Of a stretch of 64,000 bases of DNA, positions 10,378 through 20,527 are shown in pieces (within the stretch, counting starts at the first letter, position 1; every line of letters starts with the position of its first letter). The notes beneath the pieces were generated by a model. That model saw nothing but the letters and a program-made list of their open reading frames with translations, was not told the origin of the DNA and did not search any database. A program made the translations under genes and the position numbers. The stretch is from Lachnospiraceae bacterium (lineage in GTDB: Bacteria > Bacillota > Clostridia > Lachnospirales > Lachnospiraceae): NCBI GenBank assembly GCA_021628825.1, contig JAJXRY010000001.1:682001-746000 (forward strand), in the 5' to 3' direction.

Positions 10378-11023
10378 CTATTCTTCTTTTTCGGTTTCGT
10401 AGCGGTTAATGTTATAGGTAAGCTTCATTAAGGAATCCGACAGATGAACATTCTCTACCTGAATCTCTTTCGAGAGATTTAAATCAATGTGGGCAAAGTT
10501 CCAGATTCCCTTAATCTCCTGCCTGGCAAGCCGTTCTGCAACCTCTAATGCACTGTCCTTCGGAATGGTTAAAACAGCAATATCAATTTCATTTTCTTTG
10601 ACAAAGGTTTCCAGTTCCTCCATGGGCTGTACCTCAAGATCACGGATCTTCTTTCCAAATAACGCCGGATTATTGTCAAAGATTCCACGGAAGAGGAAGC
10701 CTCGCCGCTCAAAATTCATGTAATTGGCAAGTGCCTGACCCAGGTTTCCGGCTCCGATAATAATCAGATCGTGTGTCTTATGAAGCCCTAAGATCTTGCC
10801 AATCTCTTCATACAGGTACTCCACCTTGTAACCATATCCCTGCTGTCCAAATCCTCCGAAATTATTAAAATCCTGCCGGATCTGGGATGCCGTCACCTTC
10901 ATAATCGCACTCAGTTCCTGTGATGAAATCCGTTCAATTCCATCGTCCTTCAGTTCTCCCCAGATAGCGGAAATATCTGGGCAGACGGCCGATTACCGCC
11001 TGTGAAATTTCTTTATTATCCAA
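10378..11023 (-). CDS. rex: Redox-sensing transcriptional repressor Rex (frameshifted)
   Basis: NADH/NAD+-responsive repressor of fermentative and redox genes. It has an N-terminal winged helix (DNKEISQAVIGRLPRYFRYL, SSQELSAIMKVTASQIRQDF), the FNNFGGFGQQGYGY signature, and a Rossmann domain with IIIGAGNLGQALANY, FDNNPALFGKKI and GIWNFAHIDL. Start TTG 11023 behind GGGAGGG. The CTGGGGAGAACTG stretch near 10978 carries one G too many, which separates residues 1-24 from the rest. It has its own promoter (11067-11095). Rnf, PckA and citrate genes nearby are plausible members of its regulon, but no clear Rex site was found. Confidence 0.93.
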
Positions 11024-11066
11024 TGGAGTTCCCTCCCTGATTGATTATTCATTCCCTCATGTTTAA

Positions 11067-11095
11067 TTTTTAGTACACTGTTAAAACCTTGTCAA
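11067..11095 (-). promoter_or_regulatory. Sigma-A-type promoter of rex
   Basis: On the minus strand, -35 TTGACA (11090-11095) is followed after 17 bp by TAAAAA (11067-11072), about 45 bp before the rex start. The spacer contains TTTTAACAG, a partial resemblance to a Rex half-site. Confidence 0.6.
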
Positions 11096-11129
11096 TGTAC
11101 TGCCGTTAGCTGATTTTCATTCTTCTCCA

Positions 11130-11175
11130 CTCAAAAATGATCCACCGGATCATTTTCTCATATGCATGGCAACAT
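11130..11175 (+). repeat. Dispersed palindromic repeat, copy 2
   Basis: CTCAAAAATGATCC, then ACCGGATCATTTTCTC, then ATATGCATGGCAACA. Same element as at 9615-9661 (opposite strand) and 18275-18320. It directly abuts the T tract of the terminator at 11176-11200. Confidence 0.75.
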
Positions 11176-11200
11176 AAAAATGACGGGTAAGATACCCGCC
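11176..11200 (-). terminator. Terminator at the end of the icd transcript
   Basis: On the minus strand a 7-bp stem GCGGGTA/TACCCGT (11199-11183, one G-T pair) with a 3-base loop is followed by CATTTTTATG. It ends the structured interval downstream of icd. Confidence 0.6.
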
Positions 11201-11316
11201 ATTTGGTGGACCCGGGTCTTTCGACCAGCCCAATGATTTAACGCGTTTCCACGCGACAGATTCCTATCTGCATTATCATGTATTGATGATGTTGGGGGCA
11301 AAAGCCCCAACTATGA
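11201..11316 (-). other. Structured 3' intergenic element between icd and its terminator
   Basis: About 115 bp without an ORF holding four consecutive short hairpins, listed in minus-strand order: 11291-11311 (GTTGGGG/CCCCAAC), 11257-11270 (CAGAT-AGGA-ATCTG), 11242-11255 (CGCGT-GGAA-ACGCG) and 11215-11226 (GGTC-GAAA-GACC). The last two have GNRA tetraloops. UCAUUGG and CCAAAUGG could enclose the GGTC hairpin, and loop UGGA could pair with UCCA in GGGUCCACC. No named RNA family was recognised; it could be a small RNA, a ribozyme or an mRNA 3' structure. Confidence 0.5.
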
Positions 11317-11319
11317 TGC

Positions 11320-12530
11320 CTACAGCAATTCCTCCAACGTCTCACGGATTGCCTTAATGAACTCGAGACTGTTTAAGATCACCGGATGCTCACATGTAGA
11401 GATCAGGGAAAGGCTTTTGGTCATCTTACCGTCCTCGACGGTCTTAATGCAGGCCTTCTCCAGTTTGTCTGCGAATTCCATCAGTTCCCTGTTTCCATCC
11501 AGTTCTCCACGCTTACGCAGTGCGCCCGTCCATGCAAAAATGGTTGCGATGGAGTTTGTTGAGGTCTCTTCTCCCTTTAAATGCTTGTAGTAATGGCGCT
11601 GCACCGTGCCGTGCGCTGCCTCATACTCATATACGCCGCTCGGAGAAACAAGTACCGAGGTCATCATGGACAGATCCCCATAGGCAGTTGCCACCATATC
11701 AGACATCACATCGCCATCGTAGTTCTTGCAGGCCCAGATAAAGCCTCCTTCCGAACGAATGACTCTTGCTACCGCATCATCAATCAGGGTATAGAAATAT
11801 TCAATTCCAAGCTCTTCAAATTTACTCTTATATTCTGTATCATAAATCTCCTGAAAAAAATATCCTTGAAATCATGATCATATTTCTTGGAGATCGTATC
11901 CTTGGTGGCAAACCAGAGATCCTGTTTCGTATCAATCGCATAATTAAAGCAGGCTCTTGCAAAGCTGTTGATGGACTTATCCGTATTATGGATTCCCTGA
12001 ATTACGCCCGGTCCTTCAAAATTATGGATTGTTTCACGGATTTCCGTGCCATCCTCTGCCGTATAAACAAGCTCTGCCTTTCCTTTGCCCGGAACCTTGA
12101 TTTCAACGTTCTTATACACATCCCCATAGGCATGTCTTGCAATAGTAATCGGCTTTGTCCAGTTCTTTACATAAGGGACAATTCCCTTTACCAGAATCGG
12201 TGCACGGAATACGGTTCCGTCCAGGATCGAACGGATCGTTCCGTTCGGGCTCTTCCACATTTCCTTCAGATGATATTCTGTCATTCTGGCTGCATTCGGC
12301 GTAATGGTTGCACACTTTACGGCAACTCCGTATTTCTTCGTTGCTTCAGCACTGTCCACTGTCACCTGGTCGTTGGTCTCGTTACGATGCTCCAGACCAA
12401 GGTCATAATACTCGGTTTTCAGATCAATAAAGGGAAGAAGAAGCTCCTCCTTAATCATCTGCCATAAAATTCGTGTCATTTCATCCCCGTCCATCTCGAC
12501 TAAGGGCGTGGTCATTTTAATCTCGTCCAT
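11320..12530 (-). CDS. icd: NADP-dependent isocitrate dehydrogenase, homodimeric eukaryote-like type (frameshifted)
   Basis: Oxidises isocitrate to 2-oxoglutarate with NADP. About 402 residues, the size of the eukaryote-like subfamily. Signatures: TTPLVEMDGDEMTRILW, substrate-binding SPNGTIRSILDGTVFR, metal/catalytic region DDAVARVIRSEGGFIWACKN with YDGDVMSDMVA, and NADP-binding EAAHGTVQRHYYKHLKG. The frame breaks in an A7 run near 11860. It is third in a same-strand series after Re-citrate synthase and a GntR regulator, consistent with the oxidative branch that makes glutamate. A structured element and terminator follow it. Confidence 0.95.
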
Positions 12531-12583
12531 GAATTTTGTCCTTTCCGGTTCTGTTTATTCATCCTGATAACGATTCCGAATCG

Positions 12584-13268
12584 TTACTGAAAATTCTCGT
12601 ATAATCCGTTTTTCACAATGTTGTCAAAAGCATTAATCATATGCTGGGTGGCATACTTTTCCGCCTCATCCGGCTTCTTGGCCTTGATCGCCTCCATAAT
12701 CAGGCGGTGTTCTTCGTTGGAGGCCATACTCCTTTCCTTGGTAGACAAGGTTTTCCTGCGGATCCGGATGACATACTGGTGAAAAATCCTGTAACAGATT
12801 TTCCAGCATCTTGGAATCACAGGAGGCATACAGGATATGATGGAAACGGTTATCTAACTCTGCCATCTGCTCCATATGTCCCTTGGAGGCATGGAAGCTT
12901 GCCAGGTATACATTCTCTTCCAGCTCCTCCATCTGCTCTTCCGTAATATGTTCTGTTGCAAGACGCGCACACATTCCCTCTAAGGAAGAACGAATCATGT
13001 AAATGTCCTTGACATCCTTCGCAGTAATACCGGTTACATAGGCTCCCTTATTCGGAACGATCTGGATAAGTCCTTCAAGCTCCAACTGACGAAAGGCTTC
13101 TCTGACAGGAGTTCTGGATACACCAAGCTCCTCTCCTATGGCAACCTCCTTTAATTCTTCATTCTCCTTATATTTTCCATTCAGAATATCCTCACGAAGC
13201 TTGTGAAAGACTCTTCCCCGCAGGGAATATTTGTCTGTCACTTCCTGTTTCACATCATATCTGCTCAT
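12584..13268 (-). CDS. GntR-family (FadR/FCD) transcriptional regulator (frameshifted)
   Basis: About 225 residues. The N-terminal winged helix-turn-helix reads LREDILNGKYKENEELKEV, GEELGVSRTPVREAFRQLE; the C-terminal all-helical FCD ligand domain has DIYMIRSSLEGMCARLA, DNRFHHILYASC and EEHRLIMEAIKAKKPDEA. The frame breaks near 12785 in a short homopolymer stretch. Such regulators bind carboxylic acids. Placed between Re-citrate synthase and icd, it probably controls this operon, and a palindrome on the operon promoter (14891-14902) is a candidate operator. The ligand (citrate, isocitrate or 2-oxoglutarate) is unknown. Confidence 0.88.
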
Positions 13269-13345
13269 TGCTGTTCTTTCCTGCTTTCTATTGTCTGCCT
13301 TGCAGCCGATTTATTTCCTTCAAGGCTCATTATACATGTATTTGG

Positions 13346-14771
13346 TCAGTCATACAATGAAATATTAAGTTTATCACAAACCTCACCAATTTTTGCAACC
13401 AGTTCGTTGTCTGTCATAACGGTCACACGACCATCCTCATACTGCTGATCCACCCAGATCTTCAATTCATGCACCAGAGGTGAAGATTTCTCAAGCTGTT
13501 TGTCTGCCGGAAGCTTGTAATAGGAATTAATCCAGTGTGCAATTCCTGCAAGCCCGGAGGTATTCGATACAGCACACAATACCGGACGGTTCAGGAATTT
13601 GTCTGTATCAAAAAAATATTATAAATTTCTTCATTCTTTAGTAATCCATCCGCATGTACACCAGCTCTTGTTACATTAAAGTTTTTTTGCCAACAAACGG
13701 AGTTCTGGACGGAATATGGTATCCGATTTCCTTCTCATAATACTCTGCCAGTTCGGTAATCACGGTCGTATCCATGCCATTCAGACCACCCTTTAACTGC
13801 GCATATTCAAATACCATAGCTTCGAGCGGAGTATTTCCGGTACGCTCTCCGATACCAAACAAAGACGTATTCACTCCGGAACAGCCATATAACCATGCCG
13901 TTGTCGAATTGACCACCGCCTTATAGAAGTCATTATGTCCATGCCATTCCAGCAGCTCATGAGGCACACCGGCATGTGTATGTAATGCATAAATAATACC
14001 CTGTACACTTCTCGGGATAACAGCACCGGGATAATTCACGCCATAACCCATTGTATCACAGGCCCGGACCTTGATCGGAATCTTGTATTCCTCCATTAAT
14101 TTCATCAGTTCCAGACAGAATGGTACAACATAGCCATAAATATCTGCTCTGGTAATATCCTCCAGATGGCATCTTACACTGATTCCCTCTTCGAGGCAGT
14201 CTCTTACCACACTCAAATAATGTTCCATCGCCTGACGACGATTCATCTTTAGTTTCAGGAAAATATGATAGTCGGAACAACTGACCAGAATTCCGGTCTC
14301 CTTCATACCAATTTCTTTTACCAGTTTAAAATCTTCCTTACTCGCCCGAATCCAGCTTGTGACTTCCGGGAACTGATATCCCCGTTCCATACACTTATAA
14401 ACCGCATCACGGTCCTTCTTGCTGTATAAGAAGAATTCGCTCTGACGAATCATTCCATTCGGTCCGCCCAGCCGATGCAGATAATCATAAATGGTTACAA
14501 TCTGCTCCGTTGTATACGGTGCTCTGGACTGCTGTCCATCGCGGAATGTCGTATCCGTAATCCAGATGTCCTTCGGCATATTATGAGGCACGATCCTGTC
14601 ATTAAACGGGATCTTCGGAACCTCGGAATAAGGAAACATATTACGGAATACGTTTGGCTTCTCCACATCATCCAGAATATACATATGCTCTTCAATTTCA
14701 AGCAGGTTATTCTTGGAATTCAATGTCACCGGTCTGTTAAGGAAATTGCTGTTATTATCGTCCACTACCAT
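13346..14771 (-). CDS. Re-citrate synthase-type HMGL-like enzyme (frameshifted)
   Basis: DRE-TIM metallolyase family (isopropylmalate/homocitrate synthase relatives). Conserved: WITDTTFRDGQQSRAPYT, the metal-site LEWHGHNDFYKAVVNS, FGIGERTGNTPLEAMV and FVGKK then VTRAGVHADGLLK. Overall sequence and length (about 475) resemble the Clostridium kluyveri Re-citrate synthase, often annotated as 2-isopropylmalate or homocitrate synthase. Its place upstream of a GntR regulator and icd favours citrate formation. ATG 14771 follows GGAGGG. Breaks occur in a T7 run near 13681 and an A6 run near 13611. Homocitrate or citramalate synthase remains possible. Confidence 0.8.
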
Positions 14772-14824
14772 ATCACCCTCCAATTATTGCAAATGCAATG
14801 AATTATTGTAATTTTCAACTGTGA

Positions 14825-14839
14825 AATTGTTAAACAATT
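14825..14839. promoter_or_regulatory. Palindrome in leader of the Re-citrate synthase operon
   Basis: Perfect 7-1-7 palindrome AATTGTT-A-AACAATT, between the promoter (14891-14919) and the start codon (14771). It could be a regulator site or a hairpin in the 5' leader. Confidence 0.45.
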
Positions 14840-14890
14840 ACAATTTCTGCAGAATTATACAGTATACCTGCATAATTCTTACTATGCATA

Positions 14891-14919
14891 ATTGTATACA
14901 ATGATACGTATTGTGTCAA
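14891..14919 (-). promoter_or_regulatory. Promoter with overlapping palindromic operator, Re-citrate synthase operon
   Basis: Minus strand: -35 TTGACA (14914-14919), 17-bp spacer, -10 TACAAT (14891-14896). The perfect palindrome ATTGTATACAAT (14891-14902) covers the -10. GntR/FadR regulators typically bind short palindromes with GT..AC cores, so repression by the operon's own GntR protein is likely. Confidence 0.65.
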
Positions 14920-14977
14920 GACCTATATTTGTTACTGCTCACTCCTGAATCATGTTCTTGTTACAGTTCTTACCTGT

Positions 14978-15871
14978 TTACCAGTCGCTTCCCCAGTCAC
15001 TGCTTCCGGAATCCCAGCTGTCGCTCGAACTCCAGTCATAGCTGCTGTCTGAACTGTCGGAACTGCTAGAATGATGATCCTCATAGGCCTGATCATAGGT
15101 GGAGGAATCAGTAAACCGTTCCACGCCGTAATCCCAGTCACTGGAGCTGTCATAATTCTCGCCAAGATTATAATCCCAGATATCCTGATATTGGTCGTAA
15201 TCCTCGTCGGACTCTACCCATCCTCCTGTCAGCGTATCGTCTACCGGATCGTAGCCGTAATCCTCATATTCATACCAGGTATTATAGTAGTGATAAAGCA
15301 TTTTTATCATCTACCTTATAATAACCTTCATGCCGGTTCGCTACGAGTGAACAGGATGAGATCCATGTGGCGATAGCAATCACAACTGCCGCGCCGCAGA
15401 TTATATAAGAAGCTACCGTAAACGCCTGATCTGCCGCCTTTTTTTACCTTTCCGACTGCCCCTTTGGACTTCGGGGAACCGTTCTTTCGAAGCTGACTGT
15501 TACGCTTCTGATTCAGGATTTCTTCTTTCAGCTTCATGTAAAGCTCATTCACCGCATAAGCTTCATCGGTTCCCTGATAGCGGATGGCACGCTGCCCGTT
15601 ATCCTTATTCTTATAAACAATGAACTCACCTTTTTTTCATTCTGGTAAATACCAAAGGCACGTGGCTGCTGATAATTCCTTCCGATGAAAAAAAGCGTGT
15701 CGTTTCTTCCGGTGGCAGATGATGATTTACATACCACTGTTTCAGTTCTTCTATCGTTTTGGGTGTCTGATCGGTTGCCCGCTTATAGGCCTTGTTGACG
15801 CCCCTACAATTTGGACATTTCTCATCCGTATCATCAATCCAGCTATTGCAATACTCACACTGTACTTTCAT
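14978..15871 (-). CDS. Zinc-ribbon, one-TM protein with Ser/Asp/Tyr/Trp-rich tail (frameshifted)
   Basis: Starts with a zinc ribbon (CEYC-13 residues-CPNC), then a soluble segment IEELKQWYVNHHLPPEETTRF, a basic stretch of Lys/Arg/Gly, one membrane helix (SYIICGAAVVIAIATWISS), and a tail almost entirely of Ser, Asp, Tyr, Trp and Gly ending DWGSDW. The pieces lie in three or more frames, with breaks near 15635 (T7), 15445 (T7) and 15300 (A5). I know similar architectures from Lachnospiraceae with no assigned function. The tail would lie outside the cell if the ribbon is cytoplasmic. Confidence 0.7.
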
Positions 15872-15906
15872 ACCCTCTCCCTTTTCTACCGTCCTCTGTA
15901 AACGCT

Positions 15907-18163
15907 CTATACAAGCCGGAATTCGGCTTTCTGTTCAGCATCACTGCTTCCCCCGATATAAACTTCGAATCTGCCAGGTTCTGCCACATATTCCATATCA
16001 ATATTATAAAACCGAAGCATCTCTTCTGTGATTTCAAAGGTTACCTCCCTGCTTTCTCCGGGCTGCATAGCAATTCTCTGAAAGCCTTTTTAATTCCCCG
16101 CACAGGTCTTGCTACACTGCCTGCCACATCCCGGATATAAAGCTGAACAACCTCAGTTCCTGCACGGTTTCCGGTATTCTGCACCATGATCTTAGCAGTA
16201 AGGTTCTCTTCCCTGGTCATGATTTCACTGCTCAATGAAACCTCGGAATAAGCAAAGCTTGTATAAGTCAGCCCATATCCAAAGGCATATAACGGATGAT
16301 TAGGTGCATCCAGGTAGCCGGATACGCCTCTCGGTGTAATTTCTCCCTCCGGGCGGCGGCGTCCGGTGTGTAACTCACTATAATATACCGGAACCTGTCC
16401 TACGGTATAAGGGAAGCACATGGCAAGTCTTCCCCCCGGCTCCTGATCTCCGAATAACACATCAGCAATGGCGTTTCCGCCTTCGGTTCCCGGGAACCAG
16501 ACATGTAAAACTGCCTTGGCCTTTTCCACTACATGGCGCAGGTCTAAAGGACGTCCGCTAAAGGTTACAACCACGATCTGCGGATTTACCTCATAAACCC
16601 GGTCCAGTAATTCCAACTGATGGGCCGGTAACTGGATTTCGGTCTGGGAAGCGCTTTCACCGCTTGCCTGATAGTGCTCACCAAGGAACAGAATGACAGT
16701 TTCTGCCTTCTTTGCCGTCTCTACCGCTTCCTGCATCATTGCTTCCAGCTCTTCTTTCGATTTTATATTTTCAAATTCTACGCCAAAACCACAGATTTTC
16801 TGCTGATAATCCAGAATCTCACAGCCCTTTGCATAAGCCATGTTTTTATCCAGTTCTTTATTCCGGATTCCCTCTTCCACCGTAACCAGATCCGACTGCT
16901 TCCAGAATAATGACCAGGATCCGCAGATCTGCTTTTTCCTTTTACATAAGGACCAATAAGGGCCATTCCGGTATGCTGTGAATTTTTCTGCTGCATCTGC
17001 CTTTTTTTCACAAGAGGAAGAATTCCATCGTTTTTTTGAGCAGTACAAAAACTCTCGGCAGCAGCAGCTCTTGCCAGTGCCCGATGCTCCTCTTCAATTT
17101 CTAAAGCTTCATCATACACTTCATCTGCATTCTTATAGGGATTTTCAAAAAGTCCAAGACGATTCTTAAGCCGGAGAATCCGGTACGCTGCCTCATCGAT
17201 CAGCTTCTCTTCCACCTTTCCCTCTTCTACCAGCTTCTTCAGGTGGTTCGCATAGATCTCCGTCATCATATCAATATCGACACCGGCTTTCACAGCAAGC
17301 GCAGCCGCCTCATCTTCCTCCTCTGCGATTCCATGCTTTAAAAGTTCCCAGATGGCAGCCCAGTCGGAAATCACCACACCGTCAAAGCCCCATTCGTCAC
17401 GCAGGATTCCACGCATCAGAGCTTTGTTTGCTGTAGAAGGAACACGTCCTAACGTATTAAAAAGAGGTCATAATCATCTGGGCACCGGCGTCTACCCCCC
17501 GCCTTGTAAGCCGAAAGATAATCCTCCCGCAAGGTTCTTTCGGAAAGCTCTACCTGATTGTAGTCACGTCCTCCCAACGGAGCCCCGTATGCAGCAAAAT
17601 GCTTCACACAGGCAGCCACATGATCTTCCTTCAAAAACATCCTCTCCCTGATAACCCTTTACCATGGCACTGGTCATACAGCAGTTCAGATAAGGATCCT
17701 CTCCCGTGGATTCCAGAACCCGTCCCCATCTGGCATCTCGTGCCAGATCGGACATCGGGGAAAAGGTCAGATGAAGTCCGGCACGTGCGGTTTCCCTTGC
17801 AGAAACAGATGCCATCTTCCTTACCAGTTCCGGATCAAAGGTACATCCCTGTGCCAGTGGCATCGGAAATATGGTCCGATACCCGTTAATCACATCTGCC
17901 ATAAACAAAAGCGGAATGTGATGCGGTTGATGCTCCATATAAACCTTCTGAAACTTCTTAATCTTGGCTGCTCCCACGGTTCCAAGTACGGAACCTGCCT
18001 GCCAGACCTGATCTTTAGTTAATCCCATTTCCAGCATTGGTCCTGTGATGCTGTCCCCATTTTCCTCTATATCATAAAAATCAGCATTCAACTGTACCAT
18101 CTGATTAATCTTCTCGTCCAAAGACATATCCTTTAATAAGTCAAGTAATTCCTGCTCCTGCAT
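15907..18163 (-). CDS. Glycoside hydrolase family 3 beta-glycosidase (frameshifted)
   Basis: Cytosolic (no signal peptide) GH3 enzyme of about 750 residues, likely a beta-glucosidase or beta-xylosidase. N-terminal barrel: LFMADVINGYRTIFPMPLAQ, TFSPMSDLARDARWGR, VAACVKHFAAYG and the nucleophile Asp in GVVISDWAAI (about residue 267). Then the alpha/beta sandwich (TVILFLGEHYQASGE, VVVTFSGRPLDL, WFPGTEGGNAIADVLFG) and a fibronectin-III-like end (LYAFGYGLTYTSF, VQLYIRDVAGSVARPVRG) to FEVYIGGSSDAEQ and TAG 15907. Breaks near 17640, 17500, 17460, 17035, 16935 and 16090 are all homopolymer-associated. Substrate cannot be told from sequence alone. Confidence 0.92.
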
Positions 18164-18274
18164 GTAATATTTCCTCCTGTCTCATTTTCAATTTCATTCT
18201 ATTATAACGGAATTTTTACGGATTTGTATATTGACAGATATTACAGAAGGGCTACGAAAATCATGTCACCTTAA

Positions 18275-18320
18275 CTCAAAAACGATCCACTGGATCATTT
18301 TCTCTCATATGCATGACACA
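18275..18320 (+). repeat. Dispersed palindromic repeat, copy 3
   Basis: CTCAAAAACGATCC, ACTGGATCATTTTC, TCTCATATGCATGACACA. Third copy of the element at 9615-9661 and 11130-11175. It abuts the T tract of the pckA terminator. Confidence 0.75.
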
Positions 18321-18323
18321 CTC

Positions 18324-18360
18324 AAAAAAAGCTCCGTATGGATTCATCCATACGGAGCTT
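18324..18360 (-). terminator. Terminator of pckA
   Basis: Perfect 14-bp stem AAGCTCCGTATGGA/TCCATACGGAGCTT (18329-18360) with a 4-base loop and, on the minus strand, a run of seven T. It lies 29 bp after the pckA stop. Confidence 0.9.
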
Positions 18361-18388
18361 CAAGTTTCAACCAGTCAGAATTATGAAA

Positions 18389-19995
18389 TTATAACTGAGG
18401 ACCTGCAGATACTAAAGCCTTACCTGCCGGATTTCCTTCATACTTAGCAAAGTTCTTGTTGAATCTGCCTGCTAAGTCTTTTGCTTTCTCTTCCCATGCA
18501 GAAGCATCTGCATAAGTATCACGAGGATCAAGAATTGCAGGATCTACTCCAGGAAGCTCGGTAGGAACTTCGAAGTTGAAGTAAGGAATCTTCTTTGTAG
18601 GAGCGCTTACGATTGCACCACTTAAGATTGCATCAATAATACCTCTGGTATCCTTAATGGAAATTCTCTTTCCGGTTCCGTTCCATCCGGTATTTACGAG
18701 GTAAGCCTTAGCTCCGCTCTTCTGCATCTTCTTAACAAGCTCTTCTGCATACTTTGTGGGGTGAAGTTCAAGGAACGCCTGACCAAAGCAAGCAGAGAAT
18801 GTAGGTGTAGGCTCGGTAATTCCTCTTTCGGTTCCTGCAAGCTTAGCAGTAAATCCGGAAAGGAAGTAGTACTGAGTCTGTTCCGGTGTAAGGATAGATA
18901 CCGGAGGAAGTACTCCGAATGCATCTGCGGAAAGGAAGATTACATTCTTAGCTGCAGGTGCGGAAGAAATCGGACGTACAATGTTCTTAATATGGTTGAT
19001 CGGATAAGATACACGGGTATTCTCGGTAACGCTCTTATCTGCGAAATCAATCTTACCAGCTTCATCTACGGTTACGTTCTCAAGAAGAGCATCTCTCTTG
19101 ATTGCGTTGTAGATATCTGGCTCAGAATCCTTGTCAAGGTTGATAACCTTAGCGTAGCAACCACCTTCGAAGTTGAATACGCCGTTGTCATCCCAACCAT
19201 GCTCGTCATCACCAATCAGGAGACGCTTAGGATCTGTGGAAAGTGTTGTCTTACCTGTTCCGGAAAGACCAAAGAAGATTGCAGTGTTCTCACCGTTCAT
19301 ATCTGTATTTGCGGAGCAGTGCATAGAAGCAATACCCTTAAGAGGAAGGTAATAGTTCATCATGGAGAACATACCCTTCTTCATTTCTCCGCCGTACCAT
19401 GTGTTGATGATTACCTGCTCACGGCTGGTAATGTTGAATGCTACACATGTTTCAGAGTTTAATCCTAATTCCTTGTAATTCTCAACTTTAGCCTTGGAAG
19501 CGTTGTAAACAACGAAGTCCGGTGTAAAGTCTTTCAGTTCTTCCTCAGAAGGCCGGATGAACATGTTCTTAATGAAATGTGCCTGCCAAGCTACTTCTAC
19601 GATGAAACGAACTGCCATACGTGTATCCTTGTTTGCGCCACAGAATGCATCTACAACGAAAAGTCTCTTGTTGGAAAGTTCCTTCTTGGCAAGATCCTTA
19701 ACGGATGCCCATGCTTCCTGAGACATCGGATGATTGTCGTTCTTGTACTCATCAGAGGTCCACCATACAGTGTCCTTAGAGTTCTCGTCCATAACGATAT
19801 ACTTATCCTTAGGTGAACGTCCTGTGAAGATACCAGTCATTACGTTAACAGCACCAAGCTCAGTAACTTTGCCGACTTCATATCCTTCAAGACCAGCTTT
19901 TTGTTTCCTCTTCAAATAAAAAGTTCATAAGAAGGGTTGTAAACAACTTCAGTTGTGCCAGTAATACCATACTGACTTAAATTAATGTCTGCCAT
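18389..19995 (-). CDS. pckA: Phosphoenolpyruvate carboxykinase (ATP)
   Basis: Interconverts oxaloacetate + ATP and PEP + CO2 + ADP. In fermenters it often runs toward oxaloacetate. About 535 residues with RSPKDKYIVMDENSKDTVWW, MHCSANTDMN, the ATP-form P-loop FGLSGTGKTTLSTDPKR, LIGDDEHGWDDNGVFNFEGG and YFLSGFTAKLAGTERG. ATG 19995 (MADINLSQYGITGTTEV) follows GAGAGG; one extra base near 19908 in a TTGTTTCC/T-rich stretch separates the first 27 residues. Strong terminator downstream. It sits divergently from the Si-citrate synthase with two small membrane proteins between. Confidence 0.96.
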
Positions 19996-20101
19996 TTCCA
20001 AAAAAACCTCTCTTCCTTATTGTTAAATATATAACTATTTCTATAGCCAAGTTAAAATATACCATATTTTTTTTCAGAAGTAAATATGCTTTTAACCACT
20101 T

Positions 20102-20527
20102 TCAGGTCAATATTTCAACCGGTATATATCTAATGCCGTCAATTATCCGACTGCATATTTCCGGAGGGATATTCCTGATAACAAAAAAGCCAAGCATCAG
20201 TACAATGAGGATATACAGCAGGATATTTTCCCACCTGCGATATGTAATCTGCTGTCCCCTGATATAGGCAAGCACATTTTTCGCTATAAAGTAATACAAA
20301 ACAGGCTGCAGAATAAAAATCATCTGATTAGATTCATAAGCAGACCGGAAATCAAGCTTCCATATGGAAAGCAGCATACGGGTAATGCCGCATCCCGGAC
20401 ATTTCAGCCCTGTAATTTTATAAAATATGCAGGGTATACCCACGTTAAACCGTAGCACCAACCCTGCATATATCATGCATAACAGGATACAACCTATAAC
20501 CTTGTAAATTCTGTTCTTATAATACAT
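20102..20527 (-). CDS. DUF2752 membrane protein
   Basis: 141 residues with three hydrophobic helices and the DUF2752 signature GLKCPGCGITRMLLSIWKLDF between helix 1 and helix 2. The Cys pair and Arg are conserved in the family, whose function is unknown. Its ATG overlaps the stop of the upstream DUF4234 gene by one base (TAATG), which suggests translational coupling. Confidence 0.85.
   Translation of the reverse strand: MYYKNRIYKVIGCILLCMIYAGLVLRFNVGIPCIFYKITGLKCPGCGITRMLLSIWKLDFRSAYESNQMIFILQPVLYYFIAKNVLAYIRGQQITYRRWENILLYILIVLMLGFFVIRNIPPEICSRIIDGIRYIPVEILT

Noticed and set aside
11067..11095. Rex operator in the rex promoter
   Set aside because: Only one weak half-site (TTTTAACAG) is present; the required inverted partner is missing.
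11201..11316. Pistol ribozyme call for the structured element
   Set aside because: The hairpin and GUUAAAU linker look similar, but the possible loop pairing lies on the other side of the inner hairpin and is only four pairs long.
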